A stretch of DNA of 64,000 nt from the NCBI RefSeq assembly GCF_047663525.1, contig NC_092617.1, positions 4,964,501 to 5,028,500 of the forward strand, in the 5' to 3' direction. Origin of the DNA: Anas platyrhynchos. Taxonomy: Eukaryota; Chordata; Aves; Anseriformes; Anatidae. A program made the position numbers and the translations under genes. Below, one piece after another: positions 1 to 11,400 of the stretch (position 1 is its first letter; each line of letters opens with the position of its first letter). Under the pieces are notes generated by a model that was not told the DNA's origin, did not search any database, and saw only the letters and a list, made by a program, of their open reading frames with translations.

Positions 1-198
1 TCACTGGGAGCTGCTGGGCAGAGGAGGCTGCAGTGTACAGGACACTCAGCAAGCACACAGCAGGGATCCAGACAGGGATATAGGCAAAGGTCTTCTTGGA
101 AACAGGGAATGTAAGGCTTTAATTGGGAATTTTCTCAATTTTGCTCAGAGACATTACTTGTAACACTCTCTATTTATTTTTTTTTTCTCATTTGGCAG

Positions 199-1156
199 TG
201 TCCATGTCCAGAACCAGCAAATGTCCAACGTCAGCTCTGTGAGTGAGTTCCTCCTGCTGGCATTCGCAGACACGCGCGAGCTGCAGCTCCTGCACTTCGC
301 GCTCTTCCTGGGCATCTACCTGGCTGCCCTCCTGGGCAACGGCCTCATCCTCACCGCCATAGCCTGCGACCACCGCCTCCACACCCCCATGTACTTCTTC
401 CTCCTCAACCTCGCCCTCCTCGACCTGGGCTGCATCTCCACCACTCTGCCCAAAGCCATGGCCAATGCCCTCTGGGACACCAGGGCCATCTCCTATCAAG
501 GGTGTGTTGCACAAGTCCTCTTTTTCGTATTCTTCATTGGAGCAGAGTATTCCCTTCTCACCATCATGGCCTATGACCGCTACGTTGCCATCTGCAAGCC
601 CCTGCACTACGGGAGCCTCGTGGGCAGCAGAGCTTGTGCCCAGATGGCAGCAGCTGCCTGGGGCAGTGGTTTTCTCAATGCTGTCCTGCACACGGCCAAC
701 ACATTTTCCCTGCCCCTCTGCCAAGGCAATGCTGTGGACCAGTTCTTCTGTGAAGTCCCCCACATCCTCAAGTTCTCCTGCTCAGATGCCTACCTGAGGG
801 AAGTTGGGGCACTTGTGTTTAGTTTTTCTTTGGGGTTTGGTTGTTTTGTTTTCATTGTTTTCTCGTATGTGCAGATCTTCAGGGCAGTGCTGAGGATGCC
901 CTCTGAGCAGGGCCGGCACAAAGCCTTTTCCACATGCCTCCCTCACCTAGCTGTGGTCTCTCTGTCTCTCAGCACTGCCTTGGTTGCCTACCTGAAGCCC
1001 CCCTCCATCTCTTCCCCATCCCTGGACTTGGTGGTGTCATTTCTGTACTCGGTGGTGCCTCCAGCACTGAACCCCCTCATCTACAGCATGAGGAACCAGG
1101 AGCTCAAGCACGCCTTGTGGAAACTCATTGGATACATGCTTCTTTGGCATCAGTAG
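199..1156 (+). CDS. OR1: intact olfactory receptor, family 14 type (CDS 221-1156)
   Basis: The product is a 311-residue seven-transmembrane odorant receptor that would couple to a Golf-type G protein in olfactory neuron cilia. Visible signatures are an N-glycosylation site at Asn3 (NVS), GN at 39-40 in TM1, LHTPMYFF at 53-60, Cys95 and the loop-2 cysteines 167, 177 and 187, MAYDRYVAIC at 116-125 after TM3, KAFSTCLPHL at 234-243 in TM6, and NPLIYSMRN at 284-292 in TM7. Length is normal for the family and there is no break. The start at 221 is chosen because a pyrimidine-rich tract ending in TTGGCAG at 198 forms a splice acceptor 22 bases before this ATG, so the listed span includes the short 5' UTR from 199. 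A downstream AATAAA at 1362-1367 could end the transcript. In birds such genes are usually named OR14A16-, OR14C36- or OR14J1-like; I cannot choose among these. Confidence 0.95.
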
Positions 1157-1729
1157 TGTGCCTATAATTTTAAATGGACACACAGGTTATCTGAACAATC
1201 TCTTAGTAAAATAGCTTGCAATTCTTTTATTATTATTAATATTATCTCTTAAAATTGTGATTTTGATTGAATTATATTCATGGCATCCTATTTTTTTTTA
1301 TTTACTTTCACCCAATCATCTTATGTACCTGCAGAACTTGGCTTCCTGTGTGGAAAAGGAGAATAAAGAATCCACGAGAACTTCATTGGTCTCAGATGCT
1401 ATCTCTTCCCATCTCCTCTGGAGCTGCTCCCACACAGAGGAGCAGCCCCAGTGGACCTTGAGACTGCCCCTCACTGCCCGCTGGGCTCTGCCTCTTTGCT
1501 GCCTTCGGTTCGGGGCTGCTGCTTCCCTAGAGCCATGGCCAGCAGCAGGATGTGGCCTTTTCACTGTTGCTCTCTTTTGGCTTCTATGTTGTTCTCCTGA
1601 GCTCTTGTACTTCACTAAGCCCTTAGGTCTCGTGTACCTTGGTGAAAGTTGTCTCTGCAGTGGCATCTCTGCCACATCTCTGCTTCTTGCAAAGCTGGTG
1701 TCAGGAATACACCCAAGGAGCTGCTCACT

Positions 1730-2284
1730 TGTCCTGGTTTCAGCTAGGATAGAGTTAATTTTCCTCCTAGCAACTGGTAGGGTGGTGTGTTTGGGATTTA
1801 AGATTAGAATAATGTTGATAACACACCGATGTTTTAATTGTTGCAGAGCAGTGCTTACACCAAGCCAAGGACTTTTCAGCTTCTCGCTCTGTCGTGCCAG
1901 TGGGCAGGCTGGGGGTGCAACAGGAGCTGGGAGGGGACAGACCCAGGACAGCTGATCCAAATTGCCCAAAGGGGTATTCCATACCATCTGACATCATGCT
2001 AAACAATAGATAGGGGTGTTTATCCAGGGTTGGAGGGGTGGCCGCTCGGGGATAGGCTGGGCATTGGTCAGCGGGTGGTGAGCAATTGCATTGCGCATCA
2101 CTTGTTTCGTACACATTATTATTAGTAGTACTATTACCATTTTTTTTTTCTGTCCTAATAACTGTTTCTATCTCAACCCACAGGCTTAATTTTCCTGTTT
2201 CTCTCCCCCATCCCAGAGAGGGAGCGAGGAGGGTGACTGAAAGGCTGTGTGGTGTTTAGCTGCCGGCTGGGTTAAACCACAACA
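1730..2284 (+). mobile_element. ERV LTR (family 2), about 555 bp
   Basis: The element begins TGTCCTGG and ends CCACAACA, the TG...CA boundaries of a retroviral LTR. It holds a short AT/ATT-rich stretch before the 3' part, as other copies of the same family do here (19113-21322, and pieces at 10540, 16890 and 48535). No ERV internal sequence follows, so it behaves as a solo LTR in the 3' flank of OR1. I could not find a matching target-site duplication. The family resembles a widespread avian ERV LTR; its class is not certain. Confidence 0.7.
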
Positions 2285-2485
2285 GTGTGAGACACTGCCT
2301 TTCACTGCCAGGTACCAGGTCAACCAATGCTGGCCCCACACTGCGAGGAAAAAAAAAAAAAAAAAAAAAGCTAAAAATGTTACATACAGAAGATGGTTCT
2401 TGAGGATACAAGACTGCAGGCACCTGTGGGCAGTACAGACACTGACCCGTGGTCTCAAGGCAAGGCTCCCTGAGTGGGGTGAGGG

Positions 2486-2770
2486 GAGATCAGAGGATGT
2501 TGTCTACTTGGACTTCAGCAAGGCTTTCAGCACTGTGTCCCATAACATCCTCACAGATAAGCTCAGGAAGTGTGGGATGGACGAGTGGTCAGTGAGGTGG
2601 ATTGTGAGCTGGCTAGATGTCAGAGTTCAGAGGGTTGTACTTAGTGGAGCTAAGTCTAGTTGGAGGCCTGTAGCCAGCAGTGTCCCCAGGGATCTACCCT
2701 GAGTCCAGTCCTGTGCAACTTATTTGTCAGTGACCTGGATGATGGAATAGAGTGCACCCTCAGCAGGTGT
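2486..2770 (+). mobile_element. CR1 LINE fragment (reverse transcriptase palm)
   Basis: Translation gives the CR1 reverse transcriptase palm with the motif [19 protein letters not shown], followed by the region around the usual GVPQG box, here altered. The fragment is truncated at both ends and has no tail repeat. It starts exactly where the inverted-repeat arm ends and stops just before an OR scrap. It is dead. Confidence 0.8.
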
Positions 2771-2835
2771 AAAGATGTGCTGTGTTTCAGTCAAAGTGCT
2801 CTGTTTTGAGTCAAAGCTCTTCTCAGGCTCTCCTC

Positions 2836-2966
2836 AAAGCTCAACTCAGACTCTCCTGCTCAGATGTCTACCTCAGGGAAGCTGGGGCACTTGTGTGTAA
2901 TGTTTCTTTAGCCTTTGGTAGTTTTGTTTTCAATGTGCTGTCCTATGTGCATGTATTCATGTATTT
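2836..2966 (+). pseudogene. OR2: olfactory receptor scrap (loop 2 to TM5)
   Basis: About 43 codons resemble the end of extracellular loop 2 and TM5 of the local receptors, with LSCSDVYLREAGALV followed by a TM5-like stretch and SYV. Nothing of TM1-4 or TM6-7 is found around it. A CR1 fragment lies directly upstream, so the rest was probably removed by deletion or retrotransposition damage. It has no function as a receptor. Confidence 0.8.
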
Positions 2967-2969
2967 CAA

Positions 2970-3860
2970 AACTGATTTTCATTCTTTGGAATACTATTCC
3001 AGTTAAAATATTTTTCTTCAACTCACTTCTACTTTTTTTTTTTTTTTTAAAGAAAAGTCCTCATTAACAGGTGCTGGTAAGCTCTTTGTAATTAACCATA
3101 TAAAGTAACCATATAAAGTAACTAGAAGGTAGTCATTTTCTGTGACTCTTTTTTCTCAGAATTTCTCCTCAGGTACAGCAGAGGTGGTGGAATGAAGAGC
3201 CTAGCTGCAATGTGGAGGAAAAGCAGAGACGTGGCTGAGGGACTTGATGTTTTTTCTGCAGTAGTCTGTACCAAAAAGTTCTCCTATGCCTCTGTATTCA
3301 GTAAAAGAGATCAAGGATGAGGAGAGTATGTATTGACAGGAAGGCCATGAAAAACCACCAGGACAAGGGCCATTTTCTGCCCCTACAGAGGACTAACCCT
3401 GGGTAAGGCCCAGACTGGGAAGCAGCCCTGTTGGATGTTGGTGGTGGGCAGTGAGCTGGCAATAAGACAGCCATGTGCCCTGGCAGCATAGGAGGGAAGG
3501 CTGAGGGGCACCTCACTGCAGCCTTCCAGGAGCTGCAGGGATGTCAGGAAGAGCCCAGGACCAGGCTCTGCTCTGTGGTGCCCAGGGAGAGGGCAAAGCC
3601 ACGGGGTGTGAGTCGAAGCAGGATCTGCTGGGCCTGCAGAGCAGGAAACACTTTGTTCCCCAGCTCAGGGCTCATCCGCAGCAAGGCGGCCATGAGCCCT
3701 GCCTGCCCTCCTCCTACCATGCTGCATGCGGTGGCTGCAGCAGAAGGGACCCTCAGCCAGCCCCTGCATGGGGCTCTGCCACCCACCTCACCCTGGCCCT
3801 CTCCAGAGCCCTCCTTGCTGCTCTCTGATGCATGCCAGGACCTCCCCATGTGTGCCACTA
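2970..3860. other. Intergenic, no gene recognised
   Basis: This stretch holds a T-rich run near 3031-3048 and moderately GC-rich sequence from about 3340. ORFs occur on both strands, but none shows a recognisable domain. The 3' end runs into CR1 ORF1 sequence, so part of this DNA may be older CR1 or duplicon material. Confidence 0.5.
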
Positions 3861-3861
3861 T

Positions 3862-5822
3862 TAGAACAATGAAGAATATTAAAAAGGACTTTGCATCCCT
3901 GGGGAGGTTGTTGAGGGGATCAGCGGTGCACATTGTGTTCTCCTCTGTCCTCCCGCTGGGTGACTGCGATGCAGATAGAAGGAGCAGAACAGGACAGGTA
4001 AATGACTGGCTGAGGGGGAAGTGTCTGGACCAGGGATTTGGGTATTTTGATCTTGGGCCGTCCTTTGAGAGGCTGGGTATGTGGGCTACGGACAGACACC
4101 GACTGAGCAATTGGCGCCCAACTGTTTTGGGGAGCAAGCTCTCTGGGCTGATTACCAGGGTTTTAAACTAGGTTTGATGGGGGAAGGGAGGGGAGCTAAA
4201 GGTGACAGAGAAGGGCTGGGGGAAGTTGTCACTGCTGTCACTGTTGAAGACAGGGAAAAACTTCTGAGCTCTGAGGGCTCCTCAGGGAAGGTAGAGTTCC
4301 CAATCCCCCGTCCAGTATCTTCTTCTTGCATCCCCCCAGGGGTAACTGCACCTGCTGCTTCCCTAAAGTGCCTGTACATCAATGCACGGAGCATGGGAAA
4401 CAAACAGGATGAGCTCGAGATCTGTGTTTGGTCGTGGGGCCACAATCTCGTTGCAAGCACTGAGACATGGTGGGACAGCTCGCATGACTAGAATGCAGTC
4501 ATGGAGGACTGTGTCCTCTTTAGAAAAGATGGGCTGGGGAAGTGAGGAGGTGGGGTTGCCTTTTATGTGAGGGAGCAATTAGAGTGTACCCAGCTCCAGC
4601 TGGGGGAGGGTGAAGGACAAGCGGAGAGCTTGTGTGTTAGAATTAAGGGGTGGGCTGGTATGGGAGAGACGGTGGTGGGGGTCTACTACAGGTCTCCAGA
4701 TCAGGAGGAGGAAGTCGATGAGGCCTTCTATGAGCAGCTGCTAGTAGCCTCACGATCACGAGCGCTAGTCCTCATGGGGGACTTCAACTACCCAGACATC
4801 TGCTGGGTAAGCAACTCAGCCAGGCACGAGCAATCCAAATGGTTCCTACAATGCGTTGAGGACAATTTTCTGACGCAGGTGGTGGAGGAGCCGACGAGGT
4901 GGGGGGTGCTCCTGGACCTCGTTCTTTCCAACAGGGATGGCCTTGTTAGAGATGTGAAGGTTGGGGGCAGCTTGGGATGCAGCGACCATGAGATGGTGGA
5001 GTTCCACATGCAACTAGGCAAAGAAAGTAAGGCTGAAAGCAGGATTGCAACCTTGGACTGTCGAAGAGCCAACTTTGACCTCTTCCGGGACCTGCTTGGG
5101 AGTATCTCATGGGATAGGCTGCTAGAAAGCAAGGGTGCTTGTGAGAGCTGGGCTACATTTAAGCAGCACTTCTTCCATGCTCAGGATCGGTGCATCCCAA
5201 GGAATAGGAAATCGGGGAAGGGGGGCAGGAAACCTGTGTGGATGAGCAAGGAGCTCATCAATAAGATCAAATGGAAGAGGATGGTCTGTGAAATGTGGAA
5301 AAAGGGCCTGTCCTCTTGGGAGGAGTATAGATGTGTTGTCAGGGCCTTCAGGGAAGCGACAAGGAAGGCTAAAGCCCACCTAGAGATGAGGCTTGCAAAA
5401 GAGATAAAGGATAATAAGAAGGGTTTCTTCAAGTATGTAAACGGCAAGAGGAAGACTAGGGATAATGTGGGTCCCTTGCTGAATGAGGAGGGGTTTCCTG
5501 GTCAAGGGAGACGTTGAGAAGGCATACTGAATGCTTTCTTTGCGTCAGTCTTTGCTTCAAGGACACTCCCCCGGGACTCCTCACCCCTGGCAATAGGACA
5601 AAGGGTCTGGGAAATGGAGGGCTCCCCCCTGGTGGACGTGGGAGTGGTTCGGGAGCGTCTGTGTGGGCTCAACACACACAAATCCCTGAGTCCCGATGGG
5701 ATGCATCTGCGTGTGCTAAGGGAGCTGGCAGATGTGATCGCCGAACCGCTCTCTATCATCTTTGAAAGGTCCTGGAGAATGGGTGAGGTGCCTGAAGACC
5801 GGAGGATAGCCAAAGTCACTCA
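3862..5822 (+). mobile_element. CR1 LINE fragment: ORF1 end plus ORF2 endonuclease and start of RT
   Basis: The 5' part encodes the C-terminal end of CR1 ORF1, an esterase-like region with AVHIVFSSVLPLGDC and VNDWLRG, ending at about 4171. ORF2 follows from about 4360, with SLKCLYINARSMGNKQDE opening the apurinic-type endonuclease domain. A long open frame at 4567-5517 carries the endonuclease core (GVYYRSPDQEEE, LMGDFNYPDICW, CSDHEMVEF). The element breaks off just inside the RT domain (GEVPEDRRIAKVT) at about 5820, where duplicon module B begins. Stops and frameshifts separate the ORF2 pieces, so it is inactive. Most CR1 copies keep the 3' end and lose the 5' end; this one is the reverse. 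Confidence 0.88.
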
Positions 5823-5962
5823 GAAGTGACCTCGTAGGCCCTTTCTGTGACATGTTGCTGCTGTTGCCCTATCAACTGCAGAGACAGAAGTGACCTCACA
5901 GTCCCTGCCACAGTCACATTCCTCCTGCTGGGGCAGGAGATCCTGAGGCAGAGTTGAGGTCA
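5820..5962 (-). repeat. Duplicon module B, partial copy
   Basis: It contains two spaced copies of AGAAGTGACCTC and the GCTGGGGCAGGAGATCCTGAG stretch shared with the other module B copies at 14840, 26530, 39085, 44240, 52830 and 61510. Only about 140 bases are present. It marks a duplication breakpoint against the CR1 fragment. No coding function is apparent. Confidence 0.75.
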
Positions 5963-8030
5963 TCAGAGCATTTCCTCTCATCTCCTCCTTGTCGCCTACA
6001 AGCAGATCAAATCCATGGCCCCTCACATTCATCTTTGAATGCCGTGTGACTGCATGGAGTGGGTTTACGTGGTATGGTTTTGGTAGTGGGGGGCCATAGA
6101 GGTGGCTTTGGTGAGAAGAATCCAGAAGCTGCCCCATGTTAGGTAAGGGCCCCACTGCTGTCCAGAACTGGGCCAATAAGCGACATTGTTTGCACCTCTG
6201 TGAGAGCATATTTAAACAGAAGAAAAAAAAAAAAGCAAAAAATGTCCTTGTGTTTGGGGCAGCTTTTCAAACATTGCCAAGACCTAAAAGGTCCTGTCTC
6301 CCTGCATGGGGACGGTCAGTTTCTGAGACAGAAGTGACATCTTAGTGGGATGGAAGGACACAGCATGCTGTAGGCAGGCCCAGCACAGCATGCGTAGCAG
6401 CCCTGCACAGCCCCTGAGGGGCCCAGCCCCAGTTCGTGCCCCCCAGCTTGTGCTCCAGAAGGGCTCCCCTAGGTCCTGTGTCACTTTTCCCACCTGGGTC
6501 CCTCGGCTATCCAAGGAAATCTTGGAGGCAGTGTCCACCTCTGACTGGAAAACTGAAACCAGCCATGAAAATAGATTGAGGAAACAGTTCAAAGCTGTGC
6601 AAAAAAGGATTCCAAGTAATAGCTGAAATAATCTCCCTTGCCAGCACCACCAGCTTTTTTTTTTTTTCTATGAATGTTCATTATTTATTTTCACAGTTTT
6701 CCATTGACAACACCATGGAGAAGTGCAATAAATCAAATTATGCTTTCTTGAACAATAGTTTTATGAAAACATTTAGGAAAATACATTTTACATAAACACA
6801 CGTTTACCAAAACACATTTCCCAACAATTCTAATGCTTCTTTCTTTTTTTCCTTTTTTTTTTCCTCCTCCATTTATTCTGTCCTTGAAGAGCACTCTGAG
6901 GGAGAGTCATTGAATTAAAGAATAATGCATGTTTAAAAGACTGAGATTGAGAAATACGCTCCATGCCATCATGAAGGGAGATAACAAAGAGTGTCAACAG
7001 TGTTGGCCCAAGTGCCCATCACTGAGGGATGCTGCTGGTAACTGGCTGAAAGGAGGACTTTGTACCACTGACACCTTGCCCCCGAAAACATCATCCCCTT
7101 TTTCAGTCCAAATATCACCAGTGTGGCTAAAGGGAACCCCAGGAAACCATGGCAAAGGCCTTGCTAAAGTGCAGGTTTACCTCGTTCCCTTCTTTCCCCT
7201 CTCCTTCTGTTTCAGCAGTTCCTTTGGTTCCTCCAACTGCCTGAAGATGGCTGTGGCAGGACTTTCCCTATCACATTCCCAGGGTTAGAGGTGACAATTG
7301 CAGTTCTGCCAATCCTTTTTCTTGCCCTTCCTGAAGATGCGTTTGATGCCCACATTTTTCAAGTCCCCAGAAATCTTGCTGATCCAAATGCCTGACAGCC
7401 CGGTCCAGAAAGGCGGGGTAGTGTGACATAACAGAGAGGGGCATCTGCAATGAACCTATGCAAAAGGGGTTCCAGGAATCTCACAGGGACACTGGGGGTT
7501 GTTTCTGGAATCACACAGGGCAATGGCAGGGCTGTGTGAGGTGTCCACATCTGAGCAGACCTCATACACACATGCCTTTAGAGAGAGCTCCTGCAGTCAC
7601 TGCCAGAGGCTGGGAGACACCTCAGCTGTGGGGAGCCTCGCCCTGCTCTGCCCTCCTCTGAGATACCCCAGGACATGAGGAATGGGCACAGAGACCTCGG
7701 TTCAAGGAGGCACATCCCAGAGCTGCCTTCAGGTGGCTTCCCAGGGGACGTTACTTGGCCTTGTGACACTGTCTGCCCAGCTGGCCTTCATGAGACTTCT
7801 AGGAATAGCTGATGGCCTTTGTGCTCCTTCGTGTTCATCTCTCCACACACATATGATGTGCCAGCCAGCACCAGCATTGGGTTTCTCTTTCAATGTCTCC
7901 CATGCACATACAGCAGGCCCTGCTCTTCTGGGAAATCTTATCCCCCAAGAAGCAATGAGCAATGGCCTGGCCAGCCATTGCTGAGCTTACTACCCACACC
8001 TCTGAGCTTGTGATGGCACTCTCCAGAGTA
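5963..8030. other. Intergenic, no gene recognised
   Basis: About 2 kb of ordinary sequence with an A-rich run near 6223-6236 and several T-rich runs at 6655-6670 and 6841-6862. ORFs of up to about 119 codons occur, but none has a recognisable domain or a counterpart kept elsewhere in the window. Confidence 0.5.
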
Positions 8031-8131
8031 TGAAAAATTATTAAAAAGAAAACCTTGTTCCTGCAATGTATTATGAGTCATATGCAGAAGACAATAAGTT
8101 TTTTTTTTGTTTGTTTGTTTGTTTTTTAATA

Positions 8132-9070
8132 TTAGTTCATCAGTTTCCTCAAGGCATCCTTGAGCTCCTGGTTCCTCATGCTGTAGATGACGGGGTTCAC
8201 TGCTGGAGGCACCACTGAGTACAGAACGGATACCACCAGGTCAAGGGATGGCAAAGAGATGGAGGGGGGCTTCAAGTAGGCAACCATGACAGTGCTAACA
8301 AACAGGGAGACCACAGCCAGGTGAGGGAGGCACGTGGAAAAGGCTTTGTGCCGACCCTGCTCAGAGGGCATCCTCAACACAGCCCTGAAGATCTGCACAT
8401 AGGATGCCACAATGAAAATAAAAGAACCAAAGACTAAGGAAAAACTGAAAACAAGTAGCTCAAATTCCCTGACGTAAGCATCTGAGCAGGAGAGCTTGAT
8501 GATCTGGGGTGTCTCACAGAAGAACTGGTCCACAGCATTGCCGTGGCAGAGCGGCAGGGAAAAGGTGTTGGCCGTGTGCAGGACAGCTTGGAGAAAGCCA
8601 CTGCCCCAGGCAGCTGCTGCCATCTGGGCACAAGCTCTGCTGCCCAGGAGGCTCCCGTAGTGCAGGGGCTTGCAGATGGCAACGTAGCGGTCGTAGGCCA
8701 TGATAGTGAGAATTGAAAACTCTGAACCAAAGAAGAAGACAAAAAAGAGGACTTGTGCAGCACACCCTTGATAGGAGATGGTCCTGGTGTCCCAGAGGGC
8801 ATTGGCCATGGCTTTGGGCAGAGTGGTGGAGATGCAGCCCAGGTCGAGGAGGGCGAGGTTGAGGAGGAAGAAGTACATGGGGGTGTGGAGGCGGTGGTCG
8901 CAGGCTATGGCGGTGAGGATGAGGCCGTTGCCCAGGAGGGCAGCCAGGTAGATGCCCAGGAAGAGCGCGAAGTGCAGGAGCTGCAGCTTACGCGTGTCTG
9001 CGAATACCAGCAGGAGGAACTCGCTCACAGAGCTGCTATTGGGCATTTTCTGACATTGAACACAGTTGTC
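8132..9070 (-). CDS. OR3: intact olfactory receptor, family 14 type (CDS 8132-9046)
   Basis: This 304-residue receptor has all the family signatures seen in OR1: NSS near the N terminus, the TM1 GN, LHTPMYFF, MAYDRYVAIC, the loop-2 cysteines, KAFSTCLPHL and NPVIYSMRN. It is seven residues shorter than most neighbours because the reading frame ends after LRKLMN. TM3 (ALFF-like region read as QVLFFVFFFGSEFSILT) and TM5 (ELLVFSFSLVFGSFIF) differ from the others, so its odorant range probably differs. On the minus strand a pyrimidine tract ending CAACAG at 9070-9071 gives a splice acceptor 24 bases before the ATG. The best donor is at 9980-9981, implying an intron of about 0.9 kb to a noncoding first exon. 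Confidence 0.95.
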   Translation of the reverse strand, partial: DNCVQCQKMPNSSSVSEFLLLVFADTRKLQLLHFALFLGIYLAALLGNGLILTAIACDHRLHTPMYFFLLNLALLDLGCISTTLPKAMANALWDTRTISYQGCAAQVLFFVFFFGSEFSILTIMAYDRYVAICKPLHYGSLLGSRACAQMAAAAWGSGFLQAVLHTANTFSLPLCHGNAVDQFFCETPQIIKLSCSDAYVREFELLVFSFSLVFGSFIFIVASYVQIFRAVLRMPSEQGRHKAFSTCLPHLAVVSLFVSTVMVAYLKPPSISLPSLDLVVSVLYSVVPPAVNPVIYSMRNQELKDALRKLMN

Positions 9071-9071
9071 T

Positions 9072-10500
9072 GTTGAAAAAGAGAAGGCAGAATAAAGTTA
9101 GAAGAGACTTCTCTGAGGAAAATATTTTGAAAGTCTTAGAGCACTCTCATCCCAAGACTCTCTCTTTGCAGGAGAATCTTTCTGCAGCTCTACCGCATGA
9201 GTCCCGGATGATTCTTTCTGAGGCTGGCACTGGGAGCAGGGATTCCTGTGGCTCCAGAGGAGTCCTTCCTGCTGTGAAGCATTCAGGAAGCAGGAACAAG
9301 GGGGAAACTGAAGTTCAGTCCACTTATAAGATCCATGAACTTCGCAGTGTTGTTGCAAAGAACACCTTTCTCCAGTATAGAGCAAGACAGATTTTCTTAT
9401 GCTGAGTACAACAAGCACACTCTACTGTTTCCCAATATGTAGACAGCTTAAAGCAGAGAAGCCCCAGTCCCACTGCAGATGGACAGAATCCTCACCTTGT
9501 CTGCAAGTGCATGAGCAGGACCTCAGCTTCTCCCTCTTTGCCAGGGCTGCAGAGGCCTCACTCCAGCTGCCCACAGACAGCCAGTCAGCAGCATGGACAT
9601 GGTCTTAGTGCAGAGGTGTCTTCTCCTTGTGGCACCTGGAGAACACAAGGATGCCAAGAGAGAGCTGCATCCTGCTGGAGAGCAGCCTGAAGACCAGGAG
9701 GATGCACCTCAGACAGCTGAATTTTTGAAAGCTGGGCTGTCCCAGCATCCCAGCTCCATCCCTTCAGTGTCTGGAGGAGGCTTAGCACTTGGCATTTGGC
9801 TGTCCAGGTGAAGCTGGGTTATGGCTCTCCATGGACTTTCTGCCAGATGTCCTCACCTCACAGTGCAAACCAGCAGGACTCTCAAAGCCTACTGCATTGC
9901 CCACTGCCCTCCCAGAAACAAGACCCAGCAGGAGACACTTCCAGGACCTGCAGCTGCATGGACTCACAGCCAGACACTTACCTTGTCAAGGGCTGTGCAA
10001 ATTTCTTCTCCAGGCAGCTCTCAGCATCCTCCCACTGCCAACTGCCTCCAAGCCCTCTCTCCTTCTCTCCTCTCTGTGTGCCAGCTGCGGTCAGAGCCCA
10101 CAGCCCTGCTGTGCTGTGCAGAGGAGCTGCTCCCGGGCACAGCTGGCTCTCTGCACCAGGGCCCTCTTGCCACGAGCTCTCTCTGTCCCATTAGCCCGGC
10201 CCAGCTCAGCAGCACAGGCCCAGCCCAAGGCATTGCAATCACCCCTCAGGGGGCTTTGCTGATGAGCCCACGAACCTCAGGCACTCAGAGACAACTGAAG
10301 ACATCTCTCCAGAAGTCCAAGTAAGAGGCAAGTTTCCTGCAGTGTCCCCCTGAGGGCCAGCACTGACACAGCCTCCCTTGGAGCTCGTTAGAGCAGAACC
10401 CTGGAGGCAGTGAGGACAAGGAGGCAAAGGCAATGTGAAGGTGACACTGAGGTGTAGACAAACTGGATGTGTTTCACCAAGCACAAGGGCCCAGACAATA
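9072..10500 (-). promoter_or_regulatory. Conserved upstream block of OR3 with putative 5' noncoding exon(s)
   Basis: The block is shared in order with 41584-42700 (OR7), 58675-60080 (OR9), 24400-24900 (OR6) and, in the other orientation, 48840-49190 (OR8). On the minus strand it contains a consensus splice donor AAG|GTAAGT at about 9982/9981. A second good donor, CAAG|GTGAGG, lies at about 9503. Conservation of both sites among paralogues suggests one or two noncoding leader exons and a promoter further out, near 10000-10450. No TATA box is evident. Exon status is inferred, not shown. Confidence 0.6.
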
Positions 10501-10539
10501 ATCAATGATTTAAAATTTGAAAAGACTGAAAAGGAAGAT

Positions 10540-10675
10540 AAATTTGTAATAATAATAATAATAAGAAGAAGAAGAATATGTACAGCACAAGTGATGCACT
10601 ATGCAATTGTTGAGAAGCCCCTCACCAATGCTCAACCTGTCCCTGAGCATTGGTCCCCCTGACCCTGGCCAGCCT
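10540..10675 (-). mobile_element. ERV family 2 LTR fragment (R-U5 part, with AAT/AAG repeat)
   Basis: A run of AAT and AAG triplets at 10547-10576 is followed by sequence matching, in the same orientation, the LTR stretch at 19250-19340 (for example AAGTGATGCACTATGCAATTG). The triplet run is therefore native to the LTR rather than an independent microsatellite. Both LTR ends are lost. Confidence 0.6.
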
Positions 10676-10689
10676 GCATCAGGATCTGT

Positions 10690-11400
10690 TGTGCACGTCC
10701 CTTGGCCTTAATTTATTTTAGTGCAAAATCAGCTTTCAGAGGAATTTGGAGTATTTTCTTCCCTTTCTCAAATACTTCCTCTGCTCTGTCACCCCACACG
10801 ATGATGCCATTGATGTAGTGCAGGTGTTCAGGAGCTTCCTCCTCTTCCAGTGCAGTCTAGGTCAGACTATAGTCCCTCAGGGCTGTGTTTCCAGCCCTGG
10901 GGCAGTTGATTCCAGGTTATAAGCAAACTGCGGCCTTCACTTTTCTGGCAAACGGATGGAGAAAAATGCATTAGCGATATCAATTGTGGCAAAACATTTC
11001 GGTGCCTTGGATTCCGGTTTTCATGCAAGCTCTACCGTGTCCGGCATGGCAGCACTCAGCATTGCATGACTTCATTCAGGCCACGATACTCCTCTGTTAG
11101 TGGACTCGGTTGTTGCTATACTGACTCAGGTGTACGGTTGTGGTAGTGATTGGCACCAGCTGTCCTTCAACCCTCATCAACCCCACAACAGAAAAGTCCT
11201 TTGAGAGACCAAGGCAAGGTAGACAACAGTTTAATGTCCTCCATCTCCAAGGCAGCTATGCCAAAACCCCACAGATACCCTTTTGGGTCCTTCAAATATC
11301 TATCCTCTCCTGAAGTAGTCTCTTGCAAGGATGCACAGAGTCTCTGGGGCAGTGCCAATGGGTTGTTTTTCCCGCTTCTTCCCATTTAGACACACTTCAG
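10690..11400 (-). pseudogene. pol: ERV family 2 pol fragment (reverse transcriptase), degraded
   Basis: Minus-strand translation gives pieces of a retroviral RT. From 11385 down to about 11167 there is an open stretch with GYLWGFGIAALEMEDIKLL. After several stops, a part near 10880-10720 resembles the region around the RT active site. The catalytic YxDD box reads YING, so both aspartates are lost. Sequence at 11120-11300 is repeated in the same orientation at 17990-18180. This is a dead remnant. Confidence 0.6.

Larger units (their letters stand above)
1..2481. repeat. Left arm of large inverted repeat (carries OR1 and an LTR)
   Basis: Read as its reverse complement, this stretch matches 18929-23064. 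The first bases pair with 23055-23064, so the arm probably continues beyond the left edge of the window. Matching runs through OR1, its 3' flank, the LTR at 1730-2284 and a further 200 bases. It stops near 2481, where a CR1 piece begins. The right arm is longer only because a CR1 sits inside its LTR. By eye, the two OR proteins in the arms differ at roughly 24 of 311 residues, so the duplication is not very recent. Confidence 0.85.

Noticed and set aside
188-763. Open frame of 191 codons antisense to OR1 (with equivalents antisense to OR3, OR6, OR7, OR8 and OR9)
   Set aside because: It recurs because the receptor codons are shared and GC-rich at third positions. It has no domain and varies in length, so it is a shadow of the receptor gene.
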